A stretch of 59,768 nucleotides of DNA from Pseudomonadota bacterium (GCA_021325365.1 JAJPHF010000122.1:1-59768), one strand, 5' to 3'. Positions 10,415 to 19,143 are shown, counted from the first letter of the stretch. Notes: generated by a model not told the origin, from the sequence alone. Translations and numbers: made by a program.

Positions 10415-11767
10415 CTAGAGGAAGCGGTTAGATGGCACCGGCGACCCCAGCCGCAAGCGGCGTCGGTCCCCCTCTGACCGGAGCGCCCCCGCCGTCGCGT
10501 CCCCGGTCATGGTGCCGGCGCGTGCGGCCAGCGCTCGAAGCGCCGCCAGGTCCACCTTCGGCAGCGCCTCGGCCGGGAGCGTCGTGCCGACCAGCCGCGT
10601 CGCCAGTTCCGCCACCTCACCCTCACGCGGCGCGGACTCCTTCACCTGGCGCGTCTCTGGGTCAACGGCTAGGCGCGTTTCCCAGGGCGTCCGGCTGACC
10701 TGGTAGAGATACGTCGTCAGATCGGCCGCGAACATGGGCTCGCTCAGCCAGCAGGTGGCGTGACTGAAGAGGACCTGCCCGGGCCGTTGGAGGGTCAGCG
10801 ATCTCAGCACCTCGGGGGGCAGTCTATCCAGATCGTAGGCGACGACGAGCCCCGGCGCCACGGTCCCTCCCACCCCGTCGCGGCCGGTGACCCAGGGCTC
10901 GACTGGGAGCTCCAGCAAGTGCGCGACCGCCTCGGCGAGGATGGCGCTCTCCCGGTCGGGGAGAGCGAATACTCGCGGCGGCGAGAGGCCCAGCGCATCG
11001 AGCGCGACGGCGAGCCGCCGGATCCCCTCCAGGCACAGCTCGTCGGAGTCCTGGATGTAAGCGTAGCGCCCGTGCATGCCCTCGTCGAAGCCGAAGGGGG
11101 ACAGGTGCAGGAGGATGCTACCATTCAGCACGAAGTGCCAGCCGCGGAGGTCCCGCCCGTCCAGTGCGGCGACGCCGTCCAGGGCATCCGCCCGCGCCAG
11201 CATGCCCTCAAGGGCCGTGGTCATCCCCTGGTAGGGCTCGCCGTGGTACATGCGCAGTCCCGGTAAGAGCCTGCGCGGCTCGGCCAGGTCGCCGGTCATG
11301 ATCGCGTTGAACGCCAGCAGATAGCGGCAGTGGAAGCTTCGCGCGAGGAGGTCCGGCGCCGCGCGCAGGAACCGACACGCCTCCGCGTTCAGGAGGTCCA
11401 TCTCGAGCGCGGTCACCAGTTCGGTGACGATGCTCTCTCGCCCCGGCGCCAGCGTGTTCGCGCGGGCGAGAATTGTCGCGGCGATAGCCGGCAAGCGCTG
11501 CTCGACGAGCGCGTCGCCCAGGGCGTAGAGCGCCGAGACATCGTCAGGATCGGCGACGACCTGCACCACCTTAGCCGCGAAGGCCGCCCCGGCGAGGGCC
11601 GCGCTGATGCGCTCGAACAGCGCGAGCGCTTCCGTCCAGCGGCGCCGGTCAGCGCCGAGTTGCCCGGGATACCTGAGCACCTCGCGGAGCTGCTGGAACG
11701 CCGCCCTGGCATCGCCCGCAGCGAGCGCCGTGGCGGCATCGGCTTGCAGCCGCTCATAGTCGGCCAT
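10415..11767 (-). CDS. TPR-like hypothetical protein carried in the IS66-type element
   Basis: 450 residues, ATG at 11767 behind GGAGG (8 bases). The first half is all helical with alternating A/L patterns typical of tetratricopeptide-like repeats (AATALAAGDARAAFQQLREVL, YALGDALVEQRLPAIAATIL ARANTLAPG). The second half changes character: HGRYAYIQDSDELCLEGIRRL, VFALPDRESAILAEAVAHLL and LVVAYDLDRLPPEVLRSL look like an alpha/beta domain. No catalytic motif is recognised and I cannot name a family. No signal peptide or membrane segment, so it is cytoplasmic. It is the largest cargo gene, not a known transposition gene. GC is similar to the chromosome. Confidence 0.75.
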   Translation of the reverse strand: MADYERLQADAATALAAGDARAAFQQLREVLRYPGQLGADRRRWTEALALFERISAALAGAAFAAKVVQVVADPDDVSALYALGDALVEQRLPAIAATILARANTLAPGRESIVTELVTALEMDLLNAEACRFLRAAPDLLARSFHCRYLLAFNAIMTGDLAEPRRLLPGLRMYHGEPYQGMTTALEGMLARADALDGVAALDGRDLRGWHFVLNGSILLHLSPFGFDEGMHGRYAYIQDSDELCLEGIRRLAVALDALGLSPPRVFALPDRESAILAEAVAHLLELPVEPWVTGRDGVGGTVAPGLVVAYDLDRLPPEVLRSLTLQRPGQVLFSHATCWLSEPMFAADLTTYLYQVSRTPWETRLAVDPETRQVKESAPREGEVAELATRLVGTTLPAEALPKVDLAALRALAARAGTMTGDATAGALRSEGDRRRLRLGSPVPSNRFL

Positions 11768-12352
11768 GAGTTGACCTCCTAACAGGGTGACGGTTCAGCT
11801 ACCCCGTGGTGCGGGGAGCTGCGATGGCCACACCCGTGGGCCTTCTCCGCGCTACTGGACCCGGGAGGGCCTCTCGCGCTGCATGCTGGTACTATGGCGG
11901 CCCACCGGCCGTGTCAGAGCCATTGCAGGAGCACGGCCGGAGGCGCGGATGGACGTATGGAGAGCTCTGTCACCGCCTCCCCAACCGTCGCCATCATGGC
12001 CGAGGGTGCTGCTCTGGCCTGGGCAGCGGCTGATCGAAGTCGCCGACACGCACGACGTCGTTCGGAGGTAAGCGTTCAGCGTCCCTGACCTCCGGGGCGC
12101 AACGATCGCTAAGCATAGTGGCGTCAGGATCACGGAAAAGGCGCGCGGCCCCTGCCTTGCTCCCTCACGCGCGCATCCGCGAGCTGGAAGCTCGGCTGGG
12201 GCAGACCTCGTCCAACTCCTCGCGTCCCCCGTCGTCGGATCGACCCCAGGCAGGGTGTCGGTGAGCAGCTTGGAGACCATGGGGCAGCCCTCCGGCCGGT
12301 ACTGCGCGCCCCGCGAGCAGGCGCCCGGACGGTTCCGATCCTTAGGCCGGGG
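11768..12352. other. Intergenic region inside the IS66-type element, with further IS66-like ends
   Basis: 585 bases with no convincing gene. Two sequences resemble IS66 ends in + orientation: GTGACGGTTCAGCTACCCC at 11787-11805 and GTAAGCGTTCAGCGTCCC at 12068-12085. The second lacks a matching target duplication. They suggest that the cargo was assembled by successive insertions. Confidence 0.4.
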
Positions 12353-12826
12353 TCAGTCGATTTCCCGGCGCCGTCCACAGCCCGGGCAGACGGCTGTTTC
12401 AAGCGTGTTGGACAAGCCGCAGCGGCAGTGCCACAGGGTCGGGGCTGAGTCGCTATATCCGCGCGCTTCCGGTTTCAGCGCGGCACCGGGTGCGGCAGGG
12501 CGGGGTACGGTCGACGGAATGTCCGCCGGAGGGACGTAGCGGCCCACCTCCTCTCCTCGGCGCTTCTCCTCCGCCCATAGTTCCTTGACCGAGTAGCCAC
12601 AGCGGAAGCAGAACCGGTGTCCAACGAGCATGAACATACCACACGGGCAAACCCAGCCGGTCGGCCTGGACTGGCCGACGAGGTTGAGCAAGTAAAGCCA
12701 TGGGTCCGACATGCCCCGCGAACATTGTCGGCAAATGAGGTCCGGTAGCGGATAGTCCGCCGACCAGGAGAAGTCGTTCTGCTGGCCGCATGCGGTGCAG
12801 TACAATGCGACATCTGTCGTGGCCAT
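12353..12826 (-). CDS. Multi-zinc-ribbon hypothetical protein
   Basis: 157 residues, start at 12826 with GGAGAG upstream. Four cysteine-pair groups are visible: CTAC(10-13), CRQC(32-35), a CPC/CFRC group (about 60-76), and CRCG...CPGC near the C-terminus (about 134-152), so two to three zinc ribbons are likely. A Pro/Ala-rich linker separates the last ribbon. No catalytic domain is seen; such proteins bind nucleic acid or protein partners. Cargo of the IS66-type element, in the same orientation as its neighbours. Confidence 0.7.
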   Translation of the reverse strand: MATTDVALYCTACGQQNDFSWSADYPLPDLICRQCSRGMSDPWLYLLNLVGQSRPTGWVCPCGMFMLVGHRFCFRCGYSVKELWAEEKRRGEEVGRYVPPADIPSTVPRPAAPGAALKPEARGYSDSAPTLWHCRCGLSNTLETAVCPGCGRRREID

Positions 12827-12856
12827 AGGTTTCTCTCCACGTGGTGCCTTGCCAGG

Positions 12857-12930
12857 GTATGCGTTCAGCCCCTCTGTGCCCCAGGGAGCAGAGTGCTTAC
12901 CTGCTGCTTACAAGGGGGCTGAACCCTTAC
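12857..12930. repeat. 74-bp unit bounded by inverted IS66-like ends
   Basis: The left end is GTATGCGTTCAGCCCCTCTG (12857-12876). The right end read inward is GTAAGGGTTCAGCCCCCTTG (12930-12911). Sixteen or more positions agree. The unit is too short to encode anything and could fold into a hairpin. It sits exactly at the broken 3' end of the WG-repeat gene, so it may mark where that gene was cut. Confidence 0.55.
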
Positions 12931-12943
12931 AATGTCCCCTCGA

Positions 12944-14123
12944 TCATCGGCCAAATTGTGGGGCAATCGCTATATGTCCAGCGCTGTCGATATAGCCCCA
13001 CCGTCCTCCGTCACACACCGCTGCCAGCCCCTGAGAAAATCTGCCGCCAAGCAGAAACCGCGGGTTAATTATCATCCTGCCGGTTTTATCGATGTAACCC
13101 ACGTGATTGTCTCCGGAATTGCCGAAGTACGTCACCATCGCCATGTTTTCCGAGAACGGGCTGCTGCGTCGAACTGTGGTTGGATTATTACCTCGCCATT
13201 CTCATCGATATACCCAAACATTCCACCGTCGAACCGGACTGCTGCTACCCATCTGAGAAGTCGGTAGCTGGAAGGCTGGAGAATGCAGCACCTGTAGTTG
13301 TCCCCGAAAACTGCAACCCAATAACTAGACGCCCCTGTTGATCTATGTACCCCCAATTATCATTGTTATCCGATACGGCGGTCCTGCCGCCGTGAAATTC
13401 CAGTCCACTATATGAGATGTCAATCGTAACAGCACCAGTTTTGTCGACGTATTGCGTACCACTACCTTGATTCCTATCTGGTATCACGATGGCCAGGCCA
13501 TCAGAAAAATCTCGCGCCGCGAAATATCGAGGATTGATTACGAATGACCCCGTGTAGTCAATATAACCTGCATGATTGCCGAAGCTGACCGCGGCCAGGT
13601 CGTCATGAAATGGGCTGGCCCAATCAAATTGCGGCTCGATTGCAACACGACCATTAGGATCGATATAACCAAACTTGCCGTTTTGGCCTATAACTCCAAG
13701 ATCTTCCGAGAACACGTACACCAACCACTCTAACGGCGGGTCTGCGATAACGTTGCCCTGTTTGTCAATGTACTGGGCGTGATCGCCTATGAGAATAGGC
13801 GCAACGCCGTCATGAAAGTCACCGACCATATCATATTGTGGCGGTATGATAATGCGATCGGTCCGATCGATAAAAGCCCATTTGTCGCCGACCGCCACGC
13901 CGGCCATGTCCTCAGAGAAGGTCCGTGCGCCAGGGGTCTGGTAATCCCATTCGCAGTCGAACCACGACGGGTTAGTCTGGATCAGAAGACGCGGGTCCAG
14001 TAGCGTGTGGGGAACGATAGGAGCCGTGCGAGCCCAGGTGACGCTTTGCTCTCTCGCACTGGTTCCGGGCAGGAAGCCAAGGCAGGCACAAAGTCCTAGT
14101 ACCAGAATAACCCCTACCTTCAT
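12944..14123 (-). pseudogene. Secreted WG-repeat protein, broken by two frameshifts and truncated
   Basis: ATG at 14123, chosen for AAGGAGAG 9 bases upstream and the signal peptide that follows (MKVGVILVLGLCACLG). Repeats of the WG type (GYIDxxGxxxIxPQF...F-x-DGLA) run throughout: YIDPNGRVAIEPQF, GYIDYTGSFVINPRY, GYIDQQGRLVI, then in other frames GYIDENGEVIIQPQF and GYIDSAGHIAIAPQF. The frame changes near 13250 (after FSDG) and near 13145 (at the FSENMAMV-like segment). The last repeat stops at APQFGR, 13 bases before the IS66-like end at 12930. The gene is therefore decayed, or contains two one-base errors, and lacks its 3' end. AT-rich relative to its surroundings. Confidence 0.8.
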
Positions 14124-14373
14124 CTTGGGCTCTCCTTGCCGGAATCGCAGTGGCACCATTACGTCGCCGGAAGTGCTCATCGGCGCTACCGGCCGATCCC
14201 CGCAACATGCTCACTCGCCGCGTCGAGCACCGAGCGCGAGTGCCACGAGAGGTCTTGCCGTTCTCTACGCGGCTCTGACGGCAGGGGCAGCGCGGTCAGC
14301 ATCATAGCCCGTGGTATACGGCGCGACCGGCCCGGAGTGCAACCCGCGGCTAGCAGGGGGCCTGAACGCTTAC

Positions 14374-14381
14374 GCCTAGCT
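14374..14381. repeat. Right 8-bp target duplication (GCCTAGCT)
   Basis: Identical to 9856-9863, immediately outside the right terminal repeat ending at 14373. Confidence 0.8.
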
Positions 14382-14441
14382 TATCCAGCCGGCCCGCGCG
14401 CCCGGCGCGGCGGCCCCGGAGCGCGCTTGCGGGAGACCAAG

Positions 14442-14972
14442 ATGGACGACGCGATCACCGTCAGGCTAGACCGCCCGATCAGGTCCCTCCCCCTACAAGA
14501 CGCCTTGCGCACGATCGGCTATGGCCTGGAGGCCAGCCGCGTGCGGCGCGCACGCTTGCAGCTCAGCGCGGCCGGCGTCGTCGTGGAGACCACGGGCGCC
14601 TACGCTGTGCGATCCTATAGCTGGGACGATCTGGTCGTGCAGGTGCGGGTGCAGCGCGGGCTGCGCCAGCCCGGCGGGCCGGCCGCCGACCCGTGGACGC
14701 TCACGCGCTGGTCGGTGCTGCTGCGCGCGACGGGATTGCTGCTCGATGCCCAGAGCGTGCGCCAGGCCGAGATCGAGGCGGCCGTAGCGCCATCCGACGC
14801 ACCGCGCGCCTGTCAGCTCACGGTGCGCGTGGGCGAACAGGTCGTCCTCACCGCCGCGGCGATCCACGAGCGACTGGAATGGCTCCGCCTGCGCCACGCC
14901 GCCGACCGTGCCGAGCCTGCGGTCCCCGCCGCCCCGCGCCCCGCCTGGCGGCTGCGCTGGCCGCGCCGTTAG
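14442..14972 (+). CDS. Hypothetical protein, 176 residues
   Basis: ATG at 14442 with GGGAG upstream. The frame is open further upstream, but that part crosses the insertion boundary and reads as random Arg/Ala-rich sequence. Residues about 3-75 (VRLDRPIRSLPLQDALRTIG and RARLQLSAAGVVVETTGAY) form a mixed alpha/beta unit. A helical/strand second half and a Pro/Arg tail follow. No signal peptide or membrane segment. I do not recognise a family. Its upstream region was separated by the IS66-type insertion, which may have displaced its promoter. Confidence 0.5.
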   Translation: MDDAITVRLDRPIRSLPLQDALRTIGYGLEASRVRRARLQLSAAGVVVETTGAYAVRSYSWDDLVVQVRVQRGLRQPGGPAADPWTLTRWSVLLRATGLLLDAQSVRQAEIEAAVAPSDAPRACQLTVRVGEQVVLTAAAIHERLEWLRLRHAADRAEPAVPAAPRPAWRLRWPRR

Positions 14973-15244
14973 CTACCGCCCAGGCCGTCGAGCCCTGGAC
15001 GCGGAGGACCGCCACGGCCAGCACTCGCCGCCCGTTGCTCGCGGCTGCTCGCCCGCGTACCCGTCGGCTCCCCGCGCCGACCGCCGCTCGGCTGCCCATC
15101 TGCTATAGTCGGCCGCGATTTGGCGCTGAGATGAAGTCGCCGCCCCGCCCTTCGACTCGATGGCACGCGGACAGAGTACGCCGGCGGGACCACGCTGGCG
15201 CGAGCCGCCGACGGGGTAGCCTCGTGCGCGGCGAAGGAGGTGAG

Positions 15245-16205
15245 ATGGGCAGGCTCGCCCGCAGCATGATCTACTCGCGTCGCTGGCTCGCCGTCGTCCT
15301 CGTGGCGATCGCCGTCGCCACGGCCGGCGCCCCAGGTTACGCCCGCACGTTACGTCAGGCGCCGCCGCCGAGCGCCGCCGATGCTCAGGCCGCGGACATC
15401 GTCACGCTGGCGCGGGATGCCATGACGAAGAACGACCTGAAGTCGGTCATCGTGCGGGTGACGATCGACGGGCAAGAACTCGTGACCGAGGCCCTCGGCG
15501 ATTCGATGACTGGTGTGCCGGCCACCACGGATATGCACTTCCGAGCTGAATGCCTTGTACGCGGACCCGTTTCGCCAGTGGACCCCCCAGGAGCTGATCC
15601 AGATCGGTCTCTCCACGCCACGGGTGTTCGCACCCGGCGCCAACTGGGACTACTCGCACACGAACTACGTCATCCTGGGTCAGGCGCTGGAGAAGATCAC
15701 GGGCCAGCCGCTGGCGACGCTGCTGCAAGAGTACGTCCTCGAGCCCCTGGGCTTGAACGATACCGCGAGCTGGTCTACGCCCACGATCCCCGCGCCGGTG
15801 CTGCACGCGTTCAGCTCGGAGCGCCGCGAAGCGCTCGGCATCGCGCCCGGTACTCGCTTCTATGAAGAGTCGACGTACTGGAACCCCTCCTGGACGCTCG
15901 CCGCGGGCGCAATCCAGACAACCAACATCTACGATATGACCGCGACGGCGATCGCCGTGGGCGAGGGCACGCTGCTGTCGTCCGAGTCCCACCAGGCCCA
16001 GGTGGCCCCCCGCCTCCTCGGGTTCGGCGCCCCCCTGGCGGGCTGCCCCAACTGCCACACGCTGCGGCGATCGCCGCCCGCCTGGCCCCTGAGGACGCGC
16101 CGCCCGTCAGTGCGCAGTGAGATGCCCGTTCGTTCGCGGCCGCCTCCCGCCTCACCCCGCACGCGCCGCGGTCCACGGCAGTATTGGAGATCGTGGACGG
16201 GGTAG
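15245..16205 (+). pseudogene. Serine hydrolase (beta-lactamase class C / DD-peptidase type), internally deleted
   Basis: The gene begins well (GGAGG, ATG at 15245, signal peptide SRRWLAVVLVAIAVATAG) and reads to TDMHFRAE near 15548. There the frame jumps to one that continues LYADPFRQWTPQELIQIG, NWDYSHTNYVILGQALEKIT and PLGLNDTASW, the YxN-motif region of the family. The stretch between, which normally carries the nucleophile motif SxxK and the following helices (about 70 residues), is missing. The C-terminus also loses its frame after AGCPNCHTL near 16060. With neither SxxK nor the final HTG-type motif, the product cannot be catalytic. Confidence 0.8.
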
Positions 16206-16223
16206 CGACGGGGGCGAGGGGCG

Positions 16224-16553
16224 TTATCCCTCGTCGGATTCGAGGGAGGCCTCGAGGTCGAGGATCGGGCCGCCCGGGATGTCGCGGGTTGCGACGCGCC
16301 GGAGGTGCTGGAACTGCTCCAGGTGGGCGCTCGCCCGCTGCAAGTAGGCCGCGCTCAGCTCTAGCCGCTGGCGTGCGTCGGGGGGCAGGTCGGGGTGGGC
16401 GATGAGCACCATGCTGAGATTGCCGAGCGCGCCCGTCAGGTCGTTGTTGATGCAGTGCGCGATGCCGCGGGCGGTGAGCTGGGCGCCCTCCAGGCGAGCG
16501 CGGCTCCCTGCGGCAGCCGCGCCAGGCTCGAGCGCCGCTTCGTCCTCGGCCAT
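16224..16553 (-). CDS. Orphan histidine-kinase dimerisation (DHp-like) domain protein
   Basis: 109 residues from the ATG at 16553 (AAGGGGG 6 bases upstream). Residues 25-90 resemble a HisKA helix pair. GIAHCINNDLTGALGNLSMV matches the phospho-acceptor box G-x-AH-x-x-NN-x-L-x-x-h-x-G, with the candidate histidine H33, followed by a second long helix. There is no HATPase domain and no receiver or sensor domain. It could be a phosphotransfer protein, a partner that dimerises with a full kinase, or a kinase fragment. No cognate regulator is adjacent; the nearest gene upstream (16613, same strand) is an amidohydrolase. Confidence 0.6.
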   Translation of the reverse strand: MAEDEAALEPGAAAAGSRARLEGAQLTARGIAHCINNDLTGALGNLSMVLIAHPDLPPDARQRLELSAAYLQRASAHLEQFQHLRRVATRDIPGGPILDLEASLESDEG

Positions 16554-16612
16554 GGAACACCCCCTTCCGAACATCGTACAAGAGGGCGGCACCCCGTCCG
16601 CTCGCCGTCCAG

Positions 16613-17491
16613 TTAAGAGGTAGTTGGCTCGGCTGCCCCGCCATCCGCCGCGGCAACCGTCAGGCGTGGGTAGAGTCGCAGCGCCGTGCCGCCGAGGATC
16701 GCGCCCTGGTCGGCGGCGGGGAGCGCCGCGATAGCCTGGCGCATGGCCGCCAGCATCGCGCCGAGCGGCCCGGGCGTGTGCGGCAGGTCGGAGCCCCACA
16801 GCAGCCGCGCCGCCCCGAACCGCTCTACCAGTAGGTGCATGACGCGTTCCGCTGGCGCGTCTGCCGCCGCCAGCCGCTGCAAGTTGATCGTGGACAGCTT
16901 CAGGTGAAGATTGAACGGAGCAAGAGCGAGCAGCGGCCCGAGGCCGTACAACGGCGGCCCTTCCTCCCACGGTGGGTTGCCTGCGTGGTCGAGCACGACG
17001 GGCACCCCGGGAAAGCGCTCCAGCATCGCTCGCAGCGCCGGCAGGCCGGCAGCGTACTGGCCGAACGACCAGAACACGCACACCGGCACCCTGAGCCGCG
17101 CCGCCTGCGCCCAGACCGCAGGCGTCTGCAGCCAGTCCATGCCGCCCTGGCGGTTGGCGGCCACTAGCCGCACGCCCGCCGCGCCGCGCTCCGCGACCCA
17201 GTAGGCCAGCCGCTCGGCCGCGTCGGACGCGAGCGTGTCGATGCCGCAGACGGCGGCCACGCGCCCCGGATGCCGCCGTGCGCTGTCCACCACATAACTG
17301 TTGTCCCAGCCGTGGACGTGCGCGAACTGCACCAGCAGCGCGCGGTCCACGCCCGCCGCGTCCATCGCCGTCAGCAGGCCCTCGGTGTCTAGCCGGCGGG
17401 CGATCGTGTCCGACAGCTGGCCGTCCACCGCGCTAAACGGGTAGCGTGCCTGGTCCGGCGCGATGACGTGCGCGTGAGCGTCGACGATCAC
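16613..17491 (-). CDS. Amidohydrolase family protein (TIM-barrel, amidohydrolase-2 type)
   Basis: 292 residues. The GTG at 17491 is preferred because GGAGG lies 10 bases upstream and the metal-binding HAH (VIVDAHAHVIAPD) starts right after it; longer upstream extensions are featureless. A later histidine on a barrel strand (VVLDHAG) and the aspartate of LLWGSDLPHTPG complete the amidohydrolase-2 metal site. The family includes decarboxylases (ACMSD/LigW-type) and lactonases. It follows a degraded dihydroxyphthalate-decarboxylase-like gene on the same strand, hinting at an aromatic-acid pathway. The substrate is unknown. Confidence 0.8.
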   Translation of the reverse strand: MIVDAHAHVIAPDQARYPFSAVDGQLSDTIARRLDTEGLLTAMDAAGVDRALLVQFAHVHGWDNSYVVDSARRHPGRVAAVCGIDTLASDAAERLAYWVAERGAAGVRLVAANRQGGMDWLQTPAVWAQAARLRVPVCVFWSFGQYAAGLPALRAMLERFPGVPVVLDHAGNPPWEEGPPLYGLGPLLALAPFNLHLKLSTINLQRLAAADAPAERVMHLLVERFGAARLLWGSDLPHTPGPLGAMLAAMRQAIAALPAADQGAILGGTALRLYPRLTVAAADGGAAEPTTS

Positions 17492-17526
17492 GGTGGCGCG
17501 GCCTCCTTGGCGCGATGCGGCGGGCG

Positions 17527-17712
17527 TCAGGCGCCGGGCGCCGCGAGCGTCTCCGGGATGAATAGCTCCTCGATTGTGAAGGGGCGCGGGATGAGGCCCT
17601 GCTCGTGGGCGAAGCTCAGCGTCAGGTCGTCCGAGCGCACGGAGCCGTCGATGAGCGGGTGGTTCAGGTCGTGGTCGGCGACCGCAAGCACGAGCGGTGG
17701 CTGCGCTGCCAT
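17527..17712 (-). pseudogene. 4,5-dihydroxyphthalate decarboxylase-like gene reduced to its two ends
   Basis: The ATG at 17712 has GGGGAG upstream and opens a 61-residue frame. The first about 33 residues (PLVLAVADHDLNHPLIDGSV) match the N-terminus of the 4,5-dihydroxyphthalate decarboxylase/periplasmic-binding-like family. The rest (AHEQGLIPRPFTIEELFIPE) matches its extreme C-terminus. About 270 residues between are absent, with the reading frame preserved, so this is a clean in-frame internal deletion. The product cannot be an enzyme. Next to the amidohydrolase, it is a relic of a catabolic operon. Confidence 0.7.
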
Positions 17713-17862
17713 GGCGTCTCCCCACACGCGGCGCCTTCAGCACACCGCGGCGTAGCCCACGATACCGCGCCGGCCGCCACGAGTCAATCCGACCCACTTG
17801 GGGGAGGAGGCCGCCCCGGCGTATGATGGCGTCACCATCTCGCCAGGCGACAGGAGGATGCG

Positions 17863-19026
17863 ATGCCGCTCGTCCGCGCGCGTGCCGTCGGGGCGCTGGG
17901 CGCCCTCGTCCTGCTCCTCGGGGCCTGCGCCCCCGCGTCCGCGCCGCCCGCGACCCAGCCCGCCAGCGCGACGACCGCGCCGACCGCCGGCGCTGCTCAG
18001 GCTGTCGCCGCGTCCCCGCCGCCCGCCGCCCAGGCGGCGGCCTCTACCGCCGCCCCGGCGCCTGTCCACGTGCGCCTATCCGGCCAGAAGCTAGCCGTCG
18101 AGGGCGTCACCTGGATCGCCGAGGAGCGTGGCTATTTCCGTCAGGAAGGCATCGAGATTGAGAACGTCTCCTTCACCTCGGCCTCGGAGATGATCCCCGC
18201 GCTCGCCACGGGCCAGCTCGAGGCCGCGCCCATGCCCGCCAACCCCGCCATGTGGAACGCCGTGGCGCGGGGCGTCAACGCCCGCGTGATGCTCGACCTG
18301 GGCACCTACCGGCCCGGCGAGAGCGAGCAAGCGGTCGCCATCCGCAAGGCCGTATGGGACGCGGGCCGCGGGCACCAGCTCGAAGACCTACGCGGCATGG
18401 CCGTCGCCATCACCCCGCCGGGCAAGGCAACCACCAGCGGCTGCGCCCTCTCCGCGGGGCTGGCCAGCGTTGGCCTAACGCTCGACGACCTAGACATTCA
18501 GCCCGTCCCCTTCCCCGAGATGGTTGCCGCCTTCGCCAACGGCGCGATCGACGCCGCGCTGATCACCGAGCCGTTCAAGACGCGCGCCATCCAGCAGGGC
18601 ACCGCCGTGAGCTTCATGGGCCTCGGCGACATGTATCCCAACTTCACCATCGCCACGCTCGGCTTCGCCGACAGCCTCTACAGCAACCGCGCCGCCGCCA
18701 AGGGCTTCGTGCGCGCCTACCTCAAGGCGTTGCGCGAGTACCTGGCGGCGATGAGCGGCCAGGCCGGCGATGCGGCCAAGGCCCAGGTGGTAGACGTCAT
18801 CGCCCGTGGCACCGGCATCGATCCCGACACGGTCCGCGCGATGGTGCCGCCCAACTTCAACCCGAACGGGCTGCCCAACCGCGACTCGATGATGTACTGC
18901 TACGGTTTCTTCCGCGACCAGGGCCTCATCCCCCAACCGATCTCCGACGCCGCATTCGCCAACCTCTGGGGCACCGATCTGGTGAACGAGGTGCTCGACG
19001 AGGTCGGCCGCGTCCCGGAGAGCTGA
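17863..19026 (+). CDS. ABC transporter substrate-binding lipoprotein (NMT1/TauA-like)
   Basis: 387 residues behind AGGAGG. The lipobox LLGAC gives a lipid-anchored Cys22, followed by a long Ala/Pro/Thr linker (to about residue 65). The binding fold is of the NMT1/THI5/SsuA type: EERGYFRQEGIEIE, ALATGQLEAAPMPANPAMWNA, LRGMAVAITPPGKATTSG, FANGAIDAALITEPF. Such receptors take up sulfonates, nitrate, pyrimidine precursors or aromatic acids. No permease or ATPase gene lies beside it. It is divergent from the amidohydrolase/decarboxylase remnant, a context often seen with phthalate-type receptors. Confidence 0.85.
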   Translation: MPLVRARAVGALGALVLLLGACAPASAPPATQPASATTAPTAGAAQAVAASPPPAAQAAASTAAPAPVHVRLSGQKLAVEGVTWIAEERGYFRQEGIEIENVSFTSASEMIPALATGQLEAAPMPANPAMWNAVARGVNARVMLDLGTYRPGESEQAVAIRKAVWDAGRGHQLEDLRGMAVAITPPGKATTSGCALSAGLASVGLTLDDLDIQPVPFPEMVAAFANGAIDAALITEPFKTRAIQQGTAVSFMGLGDMYPNFTIATLGFADSLYSNRAAAKGFVRAYLKALREYLAAMSGQAGDAAKAQVVDVIARGTGIDPDTVRAMVPPNFNPNGLPNRDSMMYCYGFFRDQGLIPQPISDAAFANLWGTDLVNEVLDEVGRVPES

Positions 19027-19143
19027 GCGCCGCGCCCGGCCCGCGAATCCAGTAATACCGAATCCGCGGTACTTCACGCCGTAGGCGATCATCACTTCGA
19101 GAGCAACTCTTCGCTGCCGGTCCGATAGCCGGACGGGGCCGCG

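Larger units (their letters stand above)
9864..14373. mobile_element. IS66-type composite/cargo element, 4,510 bp, with 8-bp target duplication
   Basis: The left end reads GTAAGCGTTCAACTCCCCC (9864-9882). The right end read inward on the other strand is GTAAGCGTTCAGGCCCCC (14373-14356). The first 11 bases are identical, and the GTAAGCG start is typical of IS66-family ends. Both ends are flanked by exactly GCCTAGCT. The only transposase sequence inside is a C-terminal tnpC remnant, so the element is non-autonomous. Cargo: a TPR-like gene, a zinc-ribbon gene and a decayed WG-repeat gene, all on the - strand. The interior is AT-richer (especially 12.8-14.1 kb) than the flanks. Removing it joins the DNA between the 59-residue zinc-ribbon gene and the gene at 14442. 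Confidence 0.8.
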
